Source of the DNA: JAKFDK01 sp036676195
Lineage (GTDB): Bacteria > Bacillota > Sulfobacillia > Symbiobacteriales > ZC4RG38
NCBI GenBank assembly: GCA_036676195.1
Contig: JAKFDK010000141.1
Coordinates: forward strand, 1-38,109
Direction of reading: 5' to 3'
DNA length: 38,109 nt
The notes under the pieces are model-generated. The model was not told the DNA's origin, made no database searches, and saw only the letters and a list, made by a program, of their open reading frames with translations. The position numbers were made by a program, and so were the translations under genes. Of this stretch, positions 25,366 through 34,418 are shown piece by piece (position 1 is the first letter of the stretch; every line of letters begins with the position of its first letter).

Positions 25366-26685
25366 TCAGACCAGCCCGTGTACCTGCAACCGCCGGTACA
25401 GGGTGGCGCGGGAGATCCCCAGGGCCTTGGCCGCTGCTGCCCGGGTCGGGTGCTGGGCGAGGGCGACGGCCAGGGCGGCACGCTCGGCGACCTGCACGCT
25501 GGCGGTCAGTTCACCCGCGCCCTCCGTCGGGCCGGTCGGGCGTAATCCCGGGGGCAGGTGGGCCAGGTCAATCAGGTCCGTGGGGCAGAGCACGACGGCG
25601 TACTCCAAGATGTTGGCCAGTTCCCGGACATTGCCGGGGTAATCATACTGCAGCAGCGCCTGCAGGGCAGGCTGACTGAGCACCACATGCGGGCGGTCCA
25701 GCCGCTGGGTAATCCGGGTCAGAACAGCCTGAATCAGGAGGGGCAGATCCTCCCGGCGTGCCCGCAGCGGTGGCAGTTCCATGGTAATGACGTTCAGGCG
25801 ATAGAACAGGTCGGGTCGAAACTGGCCGTTCAGCAGCAGGACGCGCAGGTCGCGATTGGTGGCCGCAATCACCCGAACATCGATCGGTTCGCTCGCGCGG
25901 CCGCCCACGCGGCGCACCTGTTTTTCCTCCAACACCCGCAGGAGCTTGGCCTGCAGGCCCAGTGGCAAATCCCCGACTTCGTCCAATAACAGCGTCCCCT
26001 GGTGCGCCATCTCGAACAGCCCGGGCTGACCCCCGCGGGCGGCGCCGGTAAAGGCGCCCTCGGCGTGGCCGAAGAGTTCGCTTTCCAGCAGTGTCTCCGG
26101 AATGGCGGCACAGTTCACGCTGATAAAGGGCTTCCTGGCCCGGGGACCCTGCAACTGCAGGAAGCGGGCCAGCATCTCCTTCCCGGTGCCACTTTCGCCG
26201 GTAATCAATACCGTGGAGTTAACCGCCGCCACGCGTTTGGCCGTTTCATACACCATGCGCATCACCGGGTTTCTGCCAATGACCCAGTCCCCCATCTGGG
26301 GGTGGGGATCCGCCATCTCGCGGTGCAAGGCAGAAAGGCGGATTTGCGCTGCCTCCAGGCGTTCGTTCAATGCCATCAGTTCGGAAATGTCGCGAAAGAC
26401 TGAGACACTGCCCAGCACCTGCTCGTTCTCCAGAATCGGGACGATGTTTGAGACCACCAGTTTCCGGCCCACCCGGGTGATGACGTTCAGTTTGGGTGTA
26501 CGGGTGCGCAGTACCTCCAGCAGGGAAGTATCGGGTACGACGTCGCCGACAAAGCGGCCGATGGCGGCTTCCCGGTGCAGCCCGGTGATCCGGCCATGGG
26601 CGTCATTCACATAGGTGACCATGCCACTGGCGTTCACCATGACGACGCCATCATACAAAGCGTCCAGTACCGTTTGCCATGTCAT
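25366..26685 (-). CDS. Sigma54-dependent activator (PAS-AAA+-Fis HTH)
   Basis: Enhancer-binding regulator of 439 aa. A PAS sensor covers residues ~1-110. The AAA+ domain (~135-365) has Walker A G-E-S-G-T-G-K-E (~163), the sigma54-contact loop G-A-F-T-G-A (~209) and Walker B L-L-L-D-E-V-G-D. A Fis-type HTH ends the protein (A-A-A-K-A-L-G-I-S-R-A-T-L-Y-R-R-L). AAGGGAG precedes the ATG. It is divergent from a chemoreceptor/Liv operon that has a clear sigma54 promoter, and an inverted-repeat site lies just before its own start. It most likely activates that operon and may control itself. A PAS domain and no receiver domain suggest a small-molecule or redox signal. Confidence 0.93.
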   Translation of the reverse strand: MTWQTVLDALYDGVVMVNASGMVTYVNDAHGRITGLHREAAIGRFVGDVVPDTSLLEVLRTRTPKLNVITRVGRKLVVSNIVPILENEQVLGSVSVFRDISELMALNERLEAAQIRLSALHREMADPHPQMGDWVIGRNPVMRMVYETAKRVAAVNSTVLITGESGTGKEMLARFLQLQGPRARKPFISVNCAAIPETLLESELFGHAEGAFTGAARGGQPGLFEMAHQGTLLLDEVGDLPLGLQAKLLRVLEEKQVRRVGGRASEPIDVRVIAATNRDLRVLLLNGQFRPDLFYRLNVITMELPPLRARREDLPLLIQAVLTRITQRLDRPHVVLSQPALQALLQYDYPGNVRELANILEYAVVLCPTDLIDLAHLPPGLRPTGPTEGAGELTASVQVAERAALAVALAQHPTRAAAAKALGISRATLYRRLQVHGLV

Positions 26686-26702
26686 ACCTGAGCGCTCCCT
26701 TA

Positions 26703-26742
26703 TGAGACACTGCGATCCTTGCTTGAGACATCACATGTCTCA
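26703..26742. promoter_or_regulatory. Upstream activator site (repeated TGAGACA element)
   Basis: A perfect 8-bp inverted repeat with a 3-nt spacer (26724-26731/26735-26742) plus a further half copy, TGAGACA, at 26703-26709, exactly 21 bp (two helical turns) away. It ends about 55 bp ahead of the sigma54 promoter and 18 bp from the activator's start codon, a good position for the enhancer-binding protein. Confidence 0.7.
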
Positions 26743-26795
26743 TTCGTGATACGCCATGAATGCGAATATTCCTTCCACAGCCGTATAAAGGACCT

Positions 26796-26811
26796 TGGCA
26801 CACTATTTGCA
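26796..26811 (+). promoter_or_regulatory. Sigma54 (-24/-12) promoter
   Basis: TGGCAC, 5 nt, TTGCA. The invariant GG (26797-26798) and GC (26809-26810) are separated by 10 nt as required. It drives the rightward chemoreceptor operon. Confidence 0.88.
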
Positions 26812-26923
26812 ATGATGAATACAAGGATACGATTTGAGCGTTTTTTGTCGACGGCGGACACGAACTAACTGATGCAGCGGCCACGGGGCGGTCCCCCGGG
26901 CCGGGGAATGGAGGAGGATTCGC

Positions 26924-28783
26924 ACGCGCCTGTCCATCGCCGCCAAGCTAACCATGACCGTTGCCGGGGTGGCCCTGCTGACGTCCCTGACGGGATTCTA
27001 CCTGCTCATTGCACTGCGCACCGTCGATGCCCGCTACCAGTTCATCAGCACGAAGGTCGCCCCGATCAACCTTTACACCTTGCAGATTCAGGAAGCGATC
27101 GCCCAGGAAGCCACCGCACTGCGCGGCTATATGCCGTTCGTAGATGCCCAGTTCCTGCAGGATTTGCAGGCGGCCCAGGCCAAGGCCGACGCTACCGTAA
27201 AGCAGCTCCTGGCCCTGGTTACGGATGCCGCCGACCAGGAAACGGTGCAGGCGATCCAAGCCGTGTGTGACCAGTACGCGGCCATGGCCGGCGAGGTCAC
27301 CGCCCTGCGGTTCAGTGGTCAGGCCGACGAGGCCAGGGAGCTGTTTGCCCGTGCCGGGGGACCTCTGGAAGCCGAACTGACGCGGCTGACCGGCAGCCTG
27401 AGCGCCCGGTACGGCCAGTTGCAGACCGCCGCTGTCACGGCGGCCGGACGCCAGGCCGCGCTGGCCCAAACGGTCGGGTACTTTACCGTTCCCGCCGCCT
27501 TGGTGCTGGCGGTCATCCTGGGCCTGATCCAGGCCCGGAGTATTTCCCGGCTGGTGGTCGAGGTGGCGCAGGCCGCCCGGCGCCTGGCTGCGGGCGACCT
27601 GACAGTTCAGGAACTCCGAGCCACCGCCGGCGACGAGGTTGGCGACATGGCCTGCTCGTTTAACCAGATGGTACACGACCTGCGCCGGTTGATCACCGGG
27701 GTCAGCACCGGCACTCAGTCGGTCATGGCAGCGGCGGAAAAACTGCTGGCGACCTCGGACCAGTCAGCACAGGTGTCGGCGGCGGCGGCCCGAACCGCCG
27801 CCCGGGTGGCGCAGGACGCACAGGAGCAGTTTCGGGCTGCCACAGGGGTCAGCCGCACAATGGACGAGTTCCAGCAAGCCATCCGGCAGATTGCCGAGGG
27901 GACCAGCGCTTCGGTGGCCGAGGTGCAGCAGGCCAATGCCCGATTGGCCCAGATCGTCAGCGACCTGACCGGTGAGGCCCAGCACGCCGCCGCGGTGTCG
28001 GAGGGGTCCAGGCAGTCGGCGGCGGCGGCTGAGAGTGGCGCCGAAGTGGTGGAACAGGCTTTCCGGGGCATGCAGCGCATCCGCCGGTCGGCCGGGGCGA
28101 CCGCCGACCGTATGCGGGACTTGGAGCGGCTGTCCGCCGAGATTGGGGATATCATCGACGTGATCACGACCATCACCGACCAGACCCACCTGCTGGCCCT
28201 GAATGCGGCCATTGAAGCCGCCCGGGCCGGCGAGTCCGGCCGGGGGTTTGCGGTGGTGGCCGGAGAGGTGCGCCGCCTGGCTGATCATTCCGCCCAGTCC
28301 GCCCAGCAAATCGCCGATTTGATTCAGGGTGTGCAAAATTACACGGCGGAAGCTGCCGGGTCCATGCACGAAGGCGTCAGCGAGGTGGAAAACGGCAGCC
28401 AACTGGCGGCAGCAGCCGGCCAGAAGCTGGTCGAGATTCTGACCGGTGTCCAGCAGGCGACCGGGGACGTGGACAGCATCGCCCGGGCGCTGGGTCAGGT
28501 GTGCCAGAACGCCCGGCAAGCTGTGACGGCCTTTGATACCATGAAGACGGTAGCGGAACAGAACACAGCAGCCACCGAGCAGATGTCAGCCGGGGCGGCC
28601 GAGGTGAACGAATCGGTCGCCCGCATCGCCGAGCTGGCCGGTGCCAATGCAACGGCGGCCGCCGGTTTTTCCGCTTCGGTCGGGGAACTCACCCAGGTGT
28701 CGGGGGAGGTAGCATCCTCGGCCCGGGTCCTGGCCCAGGTGGCAGGGGACCTGCAAGGGCAGGTGGCACGGTTTGCCCTCTGA
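26924..28783 (+). CDS. Transmembrane methyl-accepting chemotaxis protein
   Basis: Chemoreceptor of ~619 aa. TM1 (~10-30), an extracytoplasmic four-helix-like sensor (~35-190), TM2 (~192-210), a HAMP region (~210-265), then the signalling coiled coil with tip L-L-A-L-N-A-A-I-E-A-A-R and G-R-G-F-A-V-V-A-G-E-V-R. The start is a puzzle: the first ATG (26954) has no ribosome site and removes the usual positive N-terminus. A perfect GGAGGAGG (26910-26917) lies 6 nt before an ACG (26924), which would give an R-L-S-I-A-A-K-L-T start typical of MCPs. The ATG at 26908 is out of frame; CTG 26930 is an alternative. First gene after the sigma54 promoter. Confidence 0.82.
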   Translation, partial: TRLSIAAKLTMTVAGVALLTSLTGFYLLIALRTVDARYQFISTKVAPINLYTLQIQEAIAQEATALRGYMPFVDAQFLQDLQAAQAKADATVKQLLALVTDAADQETVQAIQAVCDQYAAMAGEVTALRFSGQADEARELFARAGGPLEAELTRLTGSLSARYGQLQTAAVTAAGRQAALAQTVGYFTVPAALVLAVILGLIQARSISRLVVEVAQAARRLAAGDLTVQELRATAGDEVGDMACSFNQMVHDLRRLITGVSTGTQSVMAAAEKLLATSDQSAQVSAAAARTAARVAQDAQEQFRAATGVSRTMDEFQQAIRQIAEGTSASVAEVQQANARLAQIVSDLTGEAQHAAAVSEGSRQSAAAAESGAEVVEQAFRGMQRIRRSAGATADRMRDLERLSAEIGDIIDVITTITDQTHLLALNAAIEAARAGESGRGFAVVAGEVRRLADHSAQSAQQIADLIQGVQNYTAEAAGSMHEGVSEVENGSQLAAAAGQKLVEILTGVQQATGDVDSIARALGQVCQNARQAVTAFDTMKTVAEQNTAATEQMSAGAAEVNESVARIAELAGANATAAAGFSASVGELTQVSGEVASSARVLAQVAGDLQGQVARFAL

Positions 28784-30155
28784 AGATCGGTTTGCGTTGG
28801 CCTGGCCCCTGCTCCGGCGGCGCAGCCGGGCTACACCCCAGAGTGTCGCGGCCGGGCGGACCGGTCAGCCCGGCTGGTCTGCGCGGGGGCGGCTGCTGCG
28901 CACCCTGCTGGGCGGGGTGGCCGTCGCCGTCATGGGTGAGGTGTTCATCAGCCCCTTCGGGACGGCATTTCGCTTTACCCTCGGCCCCCTTACCTTTCAC
29001 TTGCTGACGCTGGTCTTCACCATGATGCATCCGCTGCCGGTTGCCATGATTGCCGGGCTGGTCATCGTGGCCTATCACAGTGCCGCCTTTGTGCTGGGCA
29101 ACCCCGGGCCGCACTGGCTGCCCGCCCTGACCGCAGCGCTGAACCACTACGGTCCGGAGTTTATCGCCTACACGACGCTGGGCACCCTGGCCAGCCTCGG
29201 GCAGGTGCAGCGGCGCCTGGACCGACCGGCGGCCGTGGTGGTGATTCTGGCCCTGGCCGATCTGGGCTGTAACCTGGTCGAGCTGCTGGTGCGGGGGTTT
29301 CCGCTGGAACTGCGGGTAGTGGTCATTTTAGCATTGACCGGCGTGGGCCGCGCCGCCGTGGCCACCGGCCTGTTCGAGGTGGCGCGGGCCAGCGAGCGGG
29401 AGCGGCGCTGGGACGCCGAACGCCAGGCTTATGCCAGCCGCCTGGTCTTCTTGTCCAAGCTACAGACCGATATCTTCTTCCTGCGCAAGTCGGCAGCCGA
29501 GGTGGAGACCATCGCCGAACGGGCACACAGCCTGTACCGGCGGCTGCGCGGACGCCAGACCCAGGCGGACGCCCTCAGCATCGCCCGGGACATTCATGAA
29601 GTAAAAAAGGACTACCAGCGCACCCTGGCTTCCCTGTCGCGGCTGCTGGATGTGCCGGGACTGGCGCCGACCATGCGCCTTTCCGAGGTTGTCCAGTTGG
29701 TGCTGGATACCAACGGCGCGTATGCCCAGACGCTGGGGAAACAGATCACCTTCGTGACCGAGCTGAAGGCCGATTTTGCCACTGAACGTTTCGGCCGCTG
29801 GATCACGATCCTGAACAACCTGGTCACCAATGGCATCGAGGCCTGTCCGGAACAGGGGCGGATCACGGTCCAGACCAGCCGCGTCGCCGACCGGCTCTGT
29901 GTGGAAGTCGCCGACACCGGCTCCGGCATCAGTCCTGCCAATCAGGCCTGTCTGTTTGCCGCCGGTTTCAGCACCAAGGTCAACCCCGAGACCGGCTGCT
30001 TCTCAGGTGGCCTGGGTCTGACCCATGTAGCGGAACTGGTCCGGTCGGTGCACGGGGAGGTCTTGCTGGTGGAGTCGGGCACAGCGGGCACCACATTTCG
30101 GGTGACTGTGCCCTGGGCACATCTGGAAGCGGTGGCCGAAGGGGCGGCGAACTGA
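28773..30155 (+). CDS. Sensor histidine kinase, YcbA/GlnK-like
   Basis: Membrane kinase of 460 aa. About five hydrophobic helices span residues ~45-205, followed by a coiled stretch. A probable phospho-acceptor is His275 in D-I-H-E-V-K-K. The ATPase domain has the N-box N-N-L-V-T-N-G-I-E-A, D-T-G-S-G-I and G-G-L-G-L. AGGTGG lies 6 nt before the TTG at 28773, which overlaps the chemoreceptor end, so the genes are coupled. The partner is the YcbB-like regulator two bases downstream. In Bacillus the analogous pair senses glutamine; here the signal may be the substrate of the Liv transporter (inference). Confidence 0.87.
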   Translation: MPSEDRFALAWPLLRRRSRATPQSVAAGRTGQPGWSARGRLLRTLLGGVAVAVMGEVFISPFGTAFRFTLGPLTFHLLTLVFTMMHPLPVAMIAGLVIVAYHSAAFVLGNPGPHWLPALTAALNHYGPEFIAYTTLGTLASLGQVQRRLDRPAAVVVILALADLGCNLVELLVRGFPLELRVVVILALTGVGRAAVATGLFEVARASERERRWDAERQAYASRLVFLSKLQTDIFFLRKSAAEVETIAERAHSLYRRLRGRQTQADALSIARDIHEVKKDYQRTLASLSRLLDVPGLAPTMRLSEVVQLVLDTNGAYAQTLGKQITFVTELKADFATERFGRWITILNNLVTNGIEACPEQGRITVQTSRVADRLCVEVADTGSGISPANQACLFAAGFSTKVNPETGCFSGGLGLTHVAELVRSVHGEVLLVESGTAGTTFRVTVPWAHLEAVAEGAAN

Positions 30156-30156
30156 G

Positions 30157-31071
30157 ATGTCATGCCGGATGCTGATTATCGATGATGACCCGGCCGTGGT
30201 CCGGATGTTGGAGTGGATCATCGAAGAGAACGAGCTGGGCCAGGTGATCGGCCGGGCGCACGACGGCCTGTCCGGCGCCGAGGCGGCACTGACCCTGCGC
30301 CCGGACGTGGTCATTCTGGACCTGCTCATGCCCGGGCAGGATGGGCTGCGGACCGTGCGTCACCTGCAGCAGCAGGGATTCGCCGGTGCGCACGTGATGA
30401 TCTCCCAGGTGACAGCCAAGGCCCTCGTCGGCAAGGCCTACCAGTCGGGGGTTGAGTATTTCATCCATAAGCCGCTGCATGTGCCGGAAGTGCAGGCGGT
30501 GTTGCGCCGCGTCTGTGAAACCATGCGGCTGCGCCAGGCCGTACAGTCGATTCAGGCCAGTCTGGCCCCGCTGGCAGCCGGCAGCAGCGGGCAGACCGCC
30601 GCGGCGAACCGCCGGGCGGATTCTGGCGCTGAGGCCCTGCACCGGCGCACCCGTGCGGTGCTGGCCGATCTGGGCATTCTCGGCACCGCCGGCGGTCGGG
30701 ATCTCTGCCGGCTGCCGTGTCTGCCCTGTTTCAATGCCCTGCGGCGCGGCCCCCTGGAATTGCACCAGATCTATGCCGCGCTGGCCGAGCACCAACGGGA
30801 CGAGCCCGACGCCGGTCGGGAGCTGGGCCTCAGGGCGCTGGAACAGCGCATTCGCCGGGCCGCCGGGGCGGCGCTGACCCATCTGGCGGCTCTGGGGCTT
30901 GAGGACTACCACGACCCCCGCTTTGAGCGGCTGGCCCCGGTCTTTTTCGAATTTACCCAGGTCAGGGCGGAAATGGCCCGGCTCCGGACCGGTCGCGGCC
31001 TGCCCGGACGGGTCAACCTGAAAAAGTTCCTGGAAGCCTTTCTGCAGGTGCTGGAAGAAACCGCCGACTGA
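30157..31071 (+). CDS. Response regulator with YcbB-like output domain
   Basis: A 304-aa regulator. The N-terminal receiver (~1-125) has acidic residues Asp9-Asp11, phospho-acceptor Asp55 (I-L-D-L-L-M-P) and Lys in I-H-K-P-L. The C-terminal part (~165-304) resembles the YcbB/GlnL domain: R-T-R-A-V-L-A-D-L-G-I-L-G-T-A-G is its opening. An Ala/Ser linker with few predicted contacts joins them. Four cysteines near residues 187-193 (C-R-L-P-C-L-P-C) are an oddity that could bind metal or respond to redox. It likely controls the Liv promoter just downstream. Confidence 0.85.
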   Translation: MSCRMLIIDDDPAVVRMLEWIIEENELGQVIGRAHDGLSGAEAALTLRPDVVILDLLMPGQDGLRTVRHLQQQGFAGAHVMISQVTAKALVGKAYQSGVEYFIHKPLHVPEVQAVLRRVCETMRLRQAVQSIQASLAPLAAGSSGQTAAANRRADSGAEALHRRTRAVLADLGILGTAGGRDLCRLPCLPCFNALRRGPLELHQIYAALAEHQRDEPDAGRELGLRALEQRIRRAAGAALTHLAALGLEDYHDPRFERLAPVFFEFTQVRAEMARLRTGRGLPGRVNLKKFLEAFLQVLEETAD

Positions 31072-31110
31072 AGGCGGCGTGACCGGATTTCAAACCTCCC
31101 GCGATTTTTC

Positions 31111-31139
31111 TTGTCGGAACGTGTTACATCCTGTAGGTT
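31111..31139 (+). promoter_or_regulatory. Possible sigma-A promoter ahead of livK
   Basis: TTGTCG, 17 nt, TAGGTT within the 167-nt gap between the response-regulator and binding-protein genes. It fits a moderate promoter and would allow the Liv genes to be expressed apart from the sigma54 transcript. Confidence 0.4.
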
Positions 31140-31238
31140 CCCCGCCATGACTGGTATAGGCCGGAGAATGACCAGCAGGTATCACGTGCAGTCCCCAATC
31201 AGGCTCCGACAGAAGCATTCCGAGGGAGGTCTCAACAG

Positions 31239-32426
31239 ATGAAGCGTCTCGTCCCACTGGCCCTTGTGCTCCTTGTGGCTGCAACCGGGTGCGGCTCACC
31301 GCAGGCCACCCCTGCCGCCGGCAAAGACACGCCTGCGCCCGCCGGGCCGGCGGCCACTCCGGCGCCAAAGGTCATCAAAGTTGGCTTCATTGCCCCGCTG
31401 ACCGGCGACGTGATGACCTTCGGCGAATCGGCGAAGAAGGGAACCGAGCTGGCGCTGGAACAGGCAGGCTACAAGGCCGGGGACTACAAGATCGAGTTGC
31501 TCGTAGGCGACGACCGCAACGATGCGACCGAAGGCATTAACGTGGCGACCAAAATGGTCTCCCAGCAGGGCGCCAAGGCCATCATCGGTGCCCTCACCTC
31601 CAAAGTGGCGATCCCCATCGGTGAGTACGCCAATGCCCAGAAAGTGGTGCAGATCTCCGGCACGTCCACGGCGGCCAAGCTGACCGTGGACGACAAGGGT
31701 GTTCGCAAACCCTTCATTTTCCGGGCCTGCTTTATCGACCCCTTCCAGGGGAAGGTCGCGGCCAAATTTGCGGCTGAAACGCTGAAGGTGAAAAGCGCGG
31801 CCGTTCTGTACGACAAGGGCAACGACTACACCGTCGGCCTGGCCGAGAACTTCAAGAGCAGTTTCCAGGCAGCCGGCGGCAAGGTAGTGGCCGAAGCCAC
31901 CTACAGCGACAAGGATGCGGACTTTTCGGCGATCCTGACCAAGATCGCCGAGGCCAAACCGGACTTCCTGTACCTGCCGGACTACTACCAGAAGGTGTCG
32001 CTGATTGGCAAACAGGCCAAAACCCGCGGGCTGAACGTGCCCATGATGGGCGGCGACGGCTGGGACTCCAGCGACCTCGATTATGCCACCATGGCCGGCG
32101 GCTACTTCACCAACCATTATTCCTCCGCCGACCCCCGGCCCGAAGTTCAGAAGCTGGTGAAGGACTTCCAGGCCAAGTATTCGGCCGCCCCGGACGCCCT
32201 GGCCGTGCTTTTCTATGATTCGACCAATATCCTGCTTGAGAGCATCCGCCAGGCCAACAGCGACGATCCGGACAAGATCCGTGCTGCCATGCAGGGTCTG
32301 AAAGACTTCCCCACGGTGAGTGGCAAGGTTACTTTTGACAAGGACGGCAACCCCGTGAAGTCGGCCGTCATCCTTCAGGTTCAGGCCGACAAGACGCAGA
32401 AGTACATCCAGACCATTCAGCCATAG
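31239..32426 (+). CDS. livK: Branched-chain amino acid-type substrate-binding lipoprotein (LivK-like)
   Basis: Extracellular binding protein of 395 aa anchored by lipid (lipobox A-A-T-G-C, Cys ~18), with an Ala/Pro linker to ~42. The mature domain is type I periplasmic-binding (Leu/Ile/Val family): V-G-F-I-A-P-L-T-G at its start, D-D-R-N-D, I-I-G-A-L-T-S, and Y-D-K-G-N-D-Y. Specificity for branched-chain amino acids, amides or urea cannot be fixed here. GAGGGAGG precedes the ATG. It leads the five Liv genes. Confidence 0.92.
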   Translation: MKRLVPLALVLLVAATGCGSPQATPAAGKDTPAPAGPAATPAPKVIKVGFIAPLTGDVMTFGESAKKGTELALEQAGYKAGDYKIELLVGDDRNDATEGINVATKMVSQQGAKAIIGALTSKVAIPIGEYANAQKVVQISGTSTAAKLTVDDKGVRKPFIFRACFIDPFQGKVAAKFAAETLKVKSAAVLYDKGNDYTVGLAENFKSSFQAAGGKVVAEATYSDKDADFSAILTKIAEAKPDFLYLPDYYQKVSLIGKQAKTRGLNVPMMGGDGWDSSDLDYATMAGGYFTNHYSSADPRPEVQKLVKDFQAKYSAAPDALAVLFYDSTNILLESIRQANSDDPDKIRAAMQGLKDFPTVSGKVTFDKDGNPVKSAVILQVQADKTQKYIQTIQP

Positions 32427-32436
32427 CTCACAGCGG

Positions 32437-32473
32437 GCGCCAGGGCGCGGCGAATCAGCCGCCGCCCTGGCGC
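32437..32473 (+). other. Intercistronic hairpin between livK and livH
   Basis: An 11-bp stem (32437-32447/32463-32473) with a small inner GGC/GCC stem and no T run. This position after a binding-protein gene often lowers downstream expression or stabilises the upstream mRNA. Confidence 0.6.
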
Positions 32474-32501
32474 ATCTTGTTGACCTGGAGGCGTTCACAA
32501 C

Positions 32502-33392
32502 GTGACTTATGTGCTGGAACAACTGCTGAACGGCCTGCAGTTGGGTTTCGTGTATGCGCTGATCGCCCTGGGCTACACCATGGTCTATGGCATCGTGAAA
32601 TTGATCAACTTTGCCCACGGCGATATCTTCATGATCGGCGCCTTTGTCACCTTCTTTGCGTGTAACGCCTGGCAGTTGCCCTGGCCGGTGGCGGTGCTCG
32701 TGGCCATGGCGGTCAGTGCCGGCGTAGGCGTGGCGATTGAGCGCCTGGCCTACCGGCCGCTGCGCATCCGCCGTGCGCCCCGCATTGCGGCCCTGATCAC
32801 CGCCATTGGGGTCTCGCTCTTCCTTGAGTATTTTTCCAGTCTCAAGTTTGTGTTCGGGCCGAATTTCCGTGTGGTCCCCCGGCCCTTTGCCGACCGACAG
32901 TGGCAACTGGGGGCCATCAGCATCAACCAGGTGCAAGTGCTGGTGATCGTGGTCGTGGCGGTGCTGCTGGTGGTATTGCAGTATGTGGTCAGGCGCACGA
33001 GAATCGGCAAGGCCATGCGTGCCGCTGCCTACGACCAGGACGCCGCCCGGCTCATGGGCATCAATGTTGACGCGGTGATCGCCTTTACCTTTGCCGTCGG
33101 CTCGGCACTGGCGGCTGCCGCCGGGGCGCTCTACGCGCTGGCGTATCCACAGATTTACCCGTTCATGGGGATCATGCCGGGGCTGAAGGCGTTTACGGCG
33201 GCGGTGCTGGGCGGAATCGGCAGTATCCCCGGGGCGGTGTTGGGGGCGCTGGTGATGGGCCAGGCCGAAGTGCTGACGGCCGCCTTCCTCACCACCGACT
33301 ACCGCGATGCCGTGGCGTTTTCACTGCTGATCCTCGTGTTGCTGGCCAAGCCGGCTGGGCTGCTGGGCAAGGCCGGACCGGAAAAGGTTTAG
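32502..33392 (+). CDS. livH: Branched-chain amino acid ABC permease LivH
   Basis: Inner-membrane permease of 296 aa with about eight helices. Family marks: N-G-L-Q-L-G-F-V-Y-A-L-I-A-L-G-Y at the start, V-K-L-I-N-F-A-H-G-D, and G-L-K-A-F-T-A-A-V-L-G-G-I-G-S-I-P-G-A near the end, where it docks with the ATPases. GTG start with TGGAGG 10 nt upstream. It pairs with LivM. Confidence 0.93.
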   Translation: MTYVLEQLLNGLQLGFVYALIALGYTMVYGIVKLINFAHGDIFMIGAFVTFFACNAWQLPWPVAVLVAMAVSAGVGVAIERLAYRPLRIRRAPRIAALITAIGVSLFLEYFSSLKFVFGPNFRVVPRPFADRQWQLGAISINQVQVLVIVVVAVLLVVLQYVVRRTRIGKAMRAAAYDQDAARLMGINVDAVIAFTFAVGSALAAAAGALYALAYPQIYPFMGIMPGLKAFTAAVLGGIGSIPGAVLGALVMGQAEVLTAAFLTTDYRDAVAFSLLILVLLAKPAGLLGKAGPEKV

Positions 33393-33404
33393 GGGGTGGC
33401 AGGC

Positions 33405-34418
33405 ATGCAACGACTGCGGGGACGAACCGTGCTGGTCACCGCGCTCCTCCTGGGCCTTTTTGCCGGCCTGGCCTGGCTGCGGCGCACCGGGGCCATCGGG
33501 CCGTACTGGGCCCAGATCATGGACCTGAGCCTGATCACCACCATCTCAGCGGTGGGCCTGAGCCTCATCTACGGGTTTGCCGGCCAGTTTTCCCTGGGCC
33601 ATGCCGCCTTCTATGGCATCGGCGCCTACGTGGCCGGCTGGATTTCCAAAACGCTGGGCGCGTCACAGATCTGGTTCACGGCTGCCCTGGCCAGCGGCGC
33701 CGTTGTGGCGGGGGCGGTCGCCTACCTGATCGGTCTGCCCATTCTGCGCCTGCGCTCGGACTACCTGGGGATTGCCACCCTGGGTTTCGGCATCATCGTA
33801 AAAGTCATCATGGACAATACCGATAAGTTCGCCCCGGCCCTGGGCGGCTCACGCGGGATGCTGGGAATTCCGGCGCTGGCCAGCTTTGCCTGGATCTTCT
33901 GGCTGGCGGTCCTGGCCGTTCTGTGCGGCCGCAACCTGATTGTCTCCAGCTTTGGCCGGGCCTGTATCGCCGTGCGCGAGGACGAAGTCGCCGCTGACCT
34001 GATGGGCATCCAGACCGCCCGCAGCAAGAACCTGGCCTTTGTGCTGGGCTGTGCCCTGGCCGGTCTGGCCGGCGGGCTGTATGCCCACCGCTATCCCTTC
34101 CTGCATCCCAGCAGCTTCGATTTTCTCAAGTCACTCGATGTCTTGCTGGTGGTGGTGCTCGGCGGCCTGGGCAGTCTCACCGGCACGGTAGTCACCGGCA
34201 TCGGCTGGGTCTTTCTGCTCGAATGGCTGCGGGCGGTGCTGCCGGCCGACTTCCTGGAGTGGCGCGGGGTCATTTATGCCCTGGTGCTGGTCGTGGTGAT
34301 GATTGCGCGGCCCCAGGGCCTGTGGGGCGGCCGGGAACTGCGCTGGCCTTTTGGGGGCGTGCCGGGCGGCTCTGCGCCGGCGGGGAAGGGGGATGACCAT
34401 GCCGCTGCTGGCCTGTGA
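33405..34418 (+). CDS. livM: Branched-chain amino acid ABC permease LivM
   Basis: Permease of 337 aa with about nine helices. Typical pieces are Y-G-F-A-G-Q-F-S-L-G-H-A-A-F-Y-G-I-G-A-Y, a central R-E-D-E-V-A-A-D-L-M-G-I motif and L-G-G-L-G-S-L-T-G near the end. The ATG at 33405 sits behind GGGGGTGG, 12 nt after livH; a GTG at 33396 is the alternative. Its end overlaps the next gene. Confidence 0.92.
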   Translation: MQRLRGRTVLVTALLLGLFAGLAWLRRTGAIGPYWAQIMDLSLITTISAVGLSLIYGFAGQFSLGHAAFYGIGAYVAGWISKTLGASQIWFTAALASGAVVAGAVAYLIGLPILRLRSDYLGIATLGFGIIVKVIMDNTDKFAPALGGSRGMLGIPALASFAWIFWLAVLAVLCGRNLIVSSFGRACIAVREDEVAADLMGIQTARSKNLAFVLGCALAGLAGGLYAHRYPFLHPSSFDFLKSLDVLLVVVLGGLGSLTGTVVTGIGWVFLLEWLRAVLPADFLEWRGVIYALVLVVVMIARPQGLWGGRELRWPFGGVPGGSAPAGKGDDHAAAGL

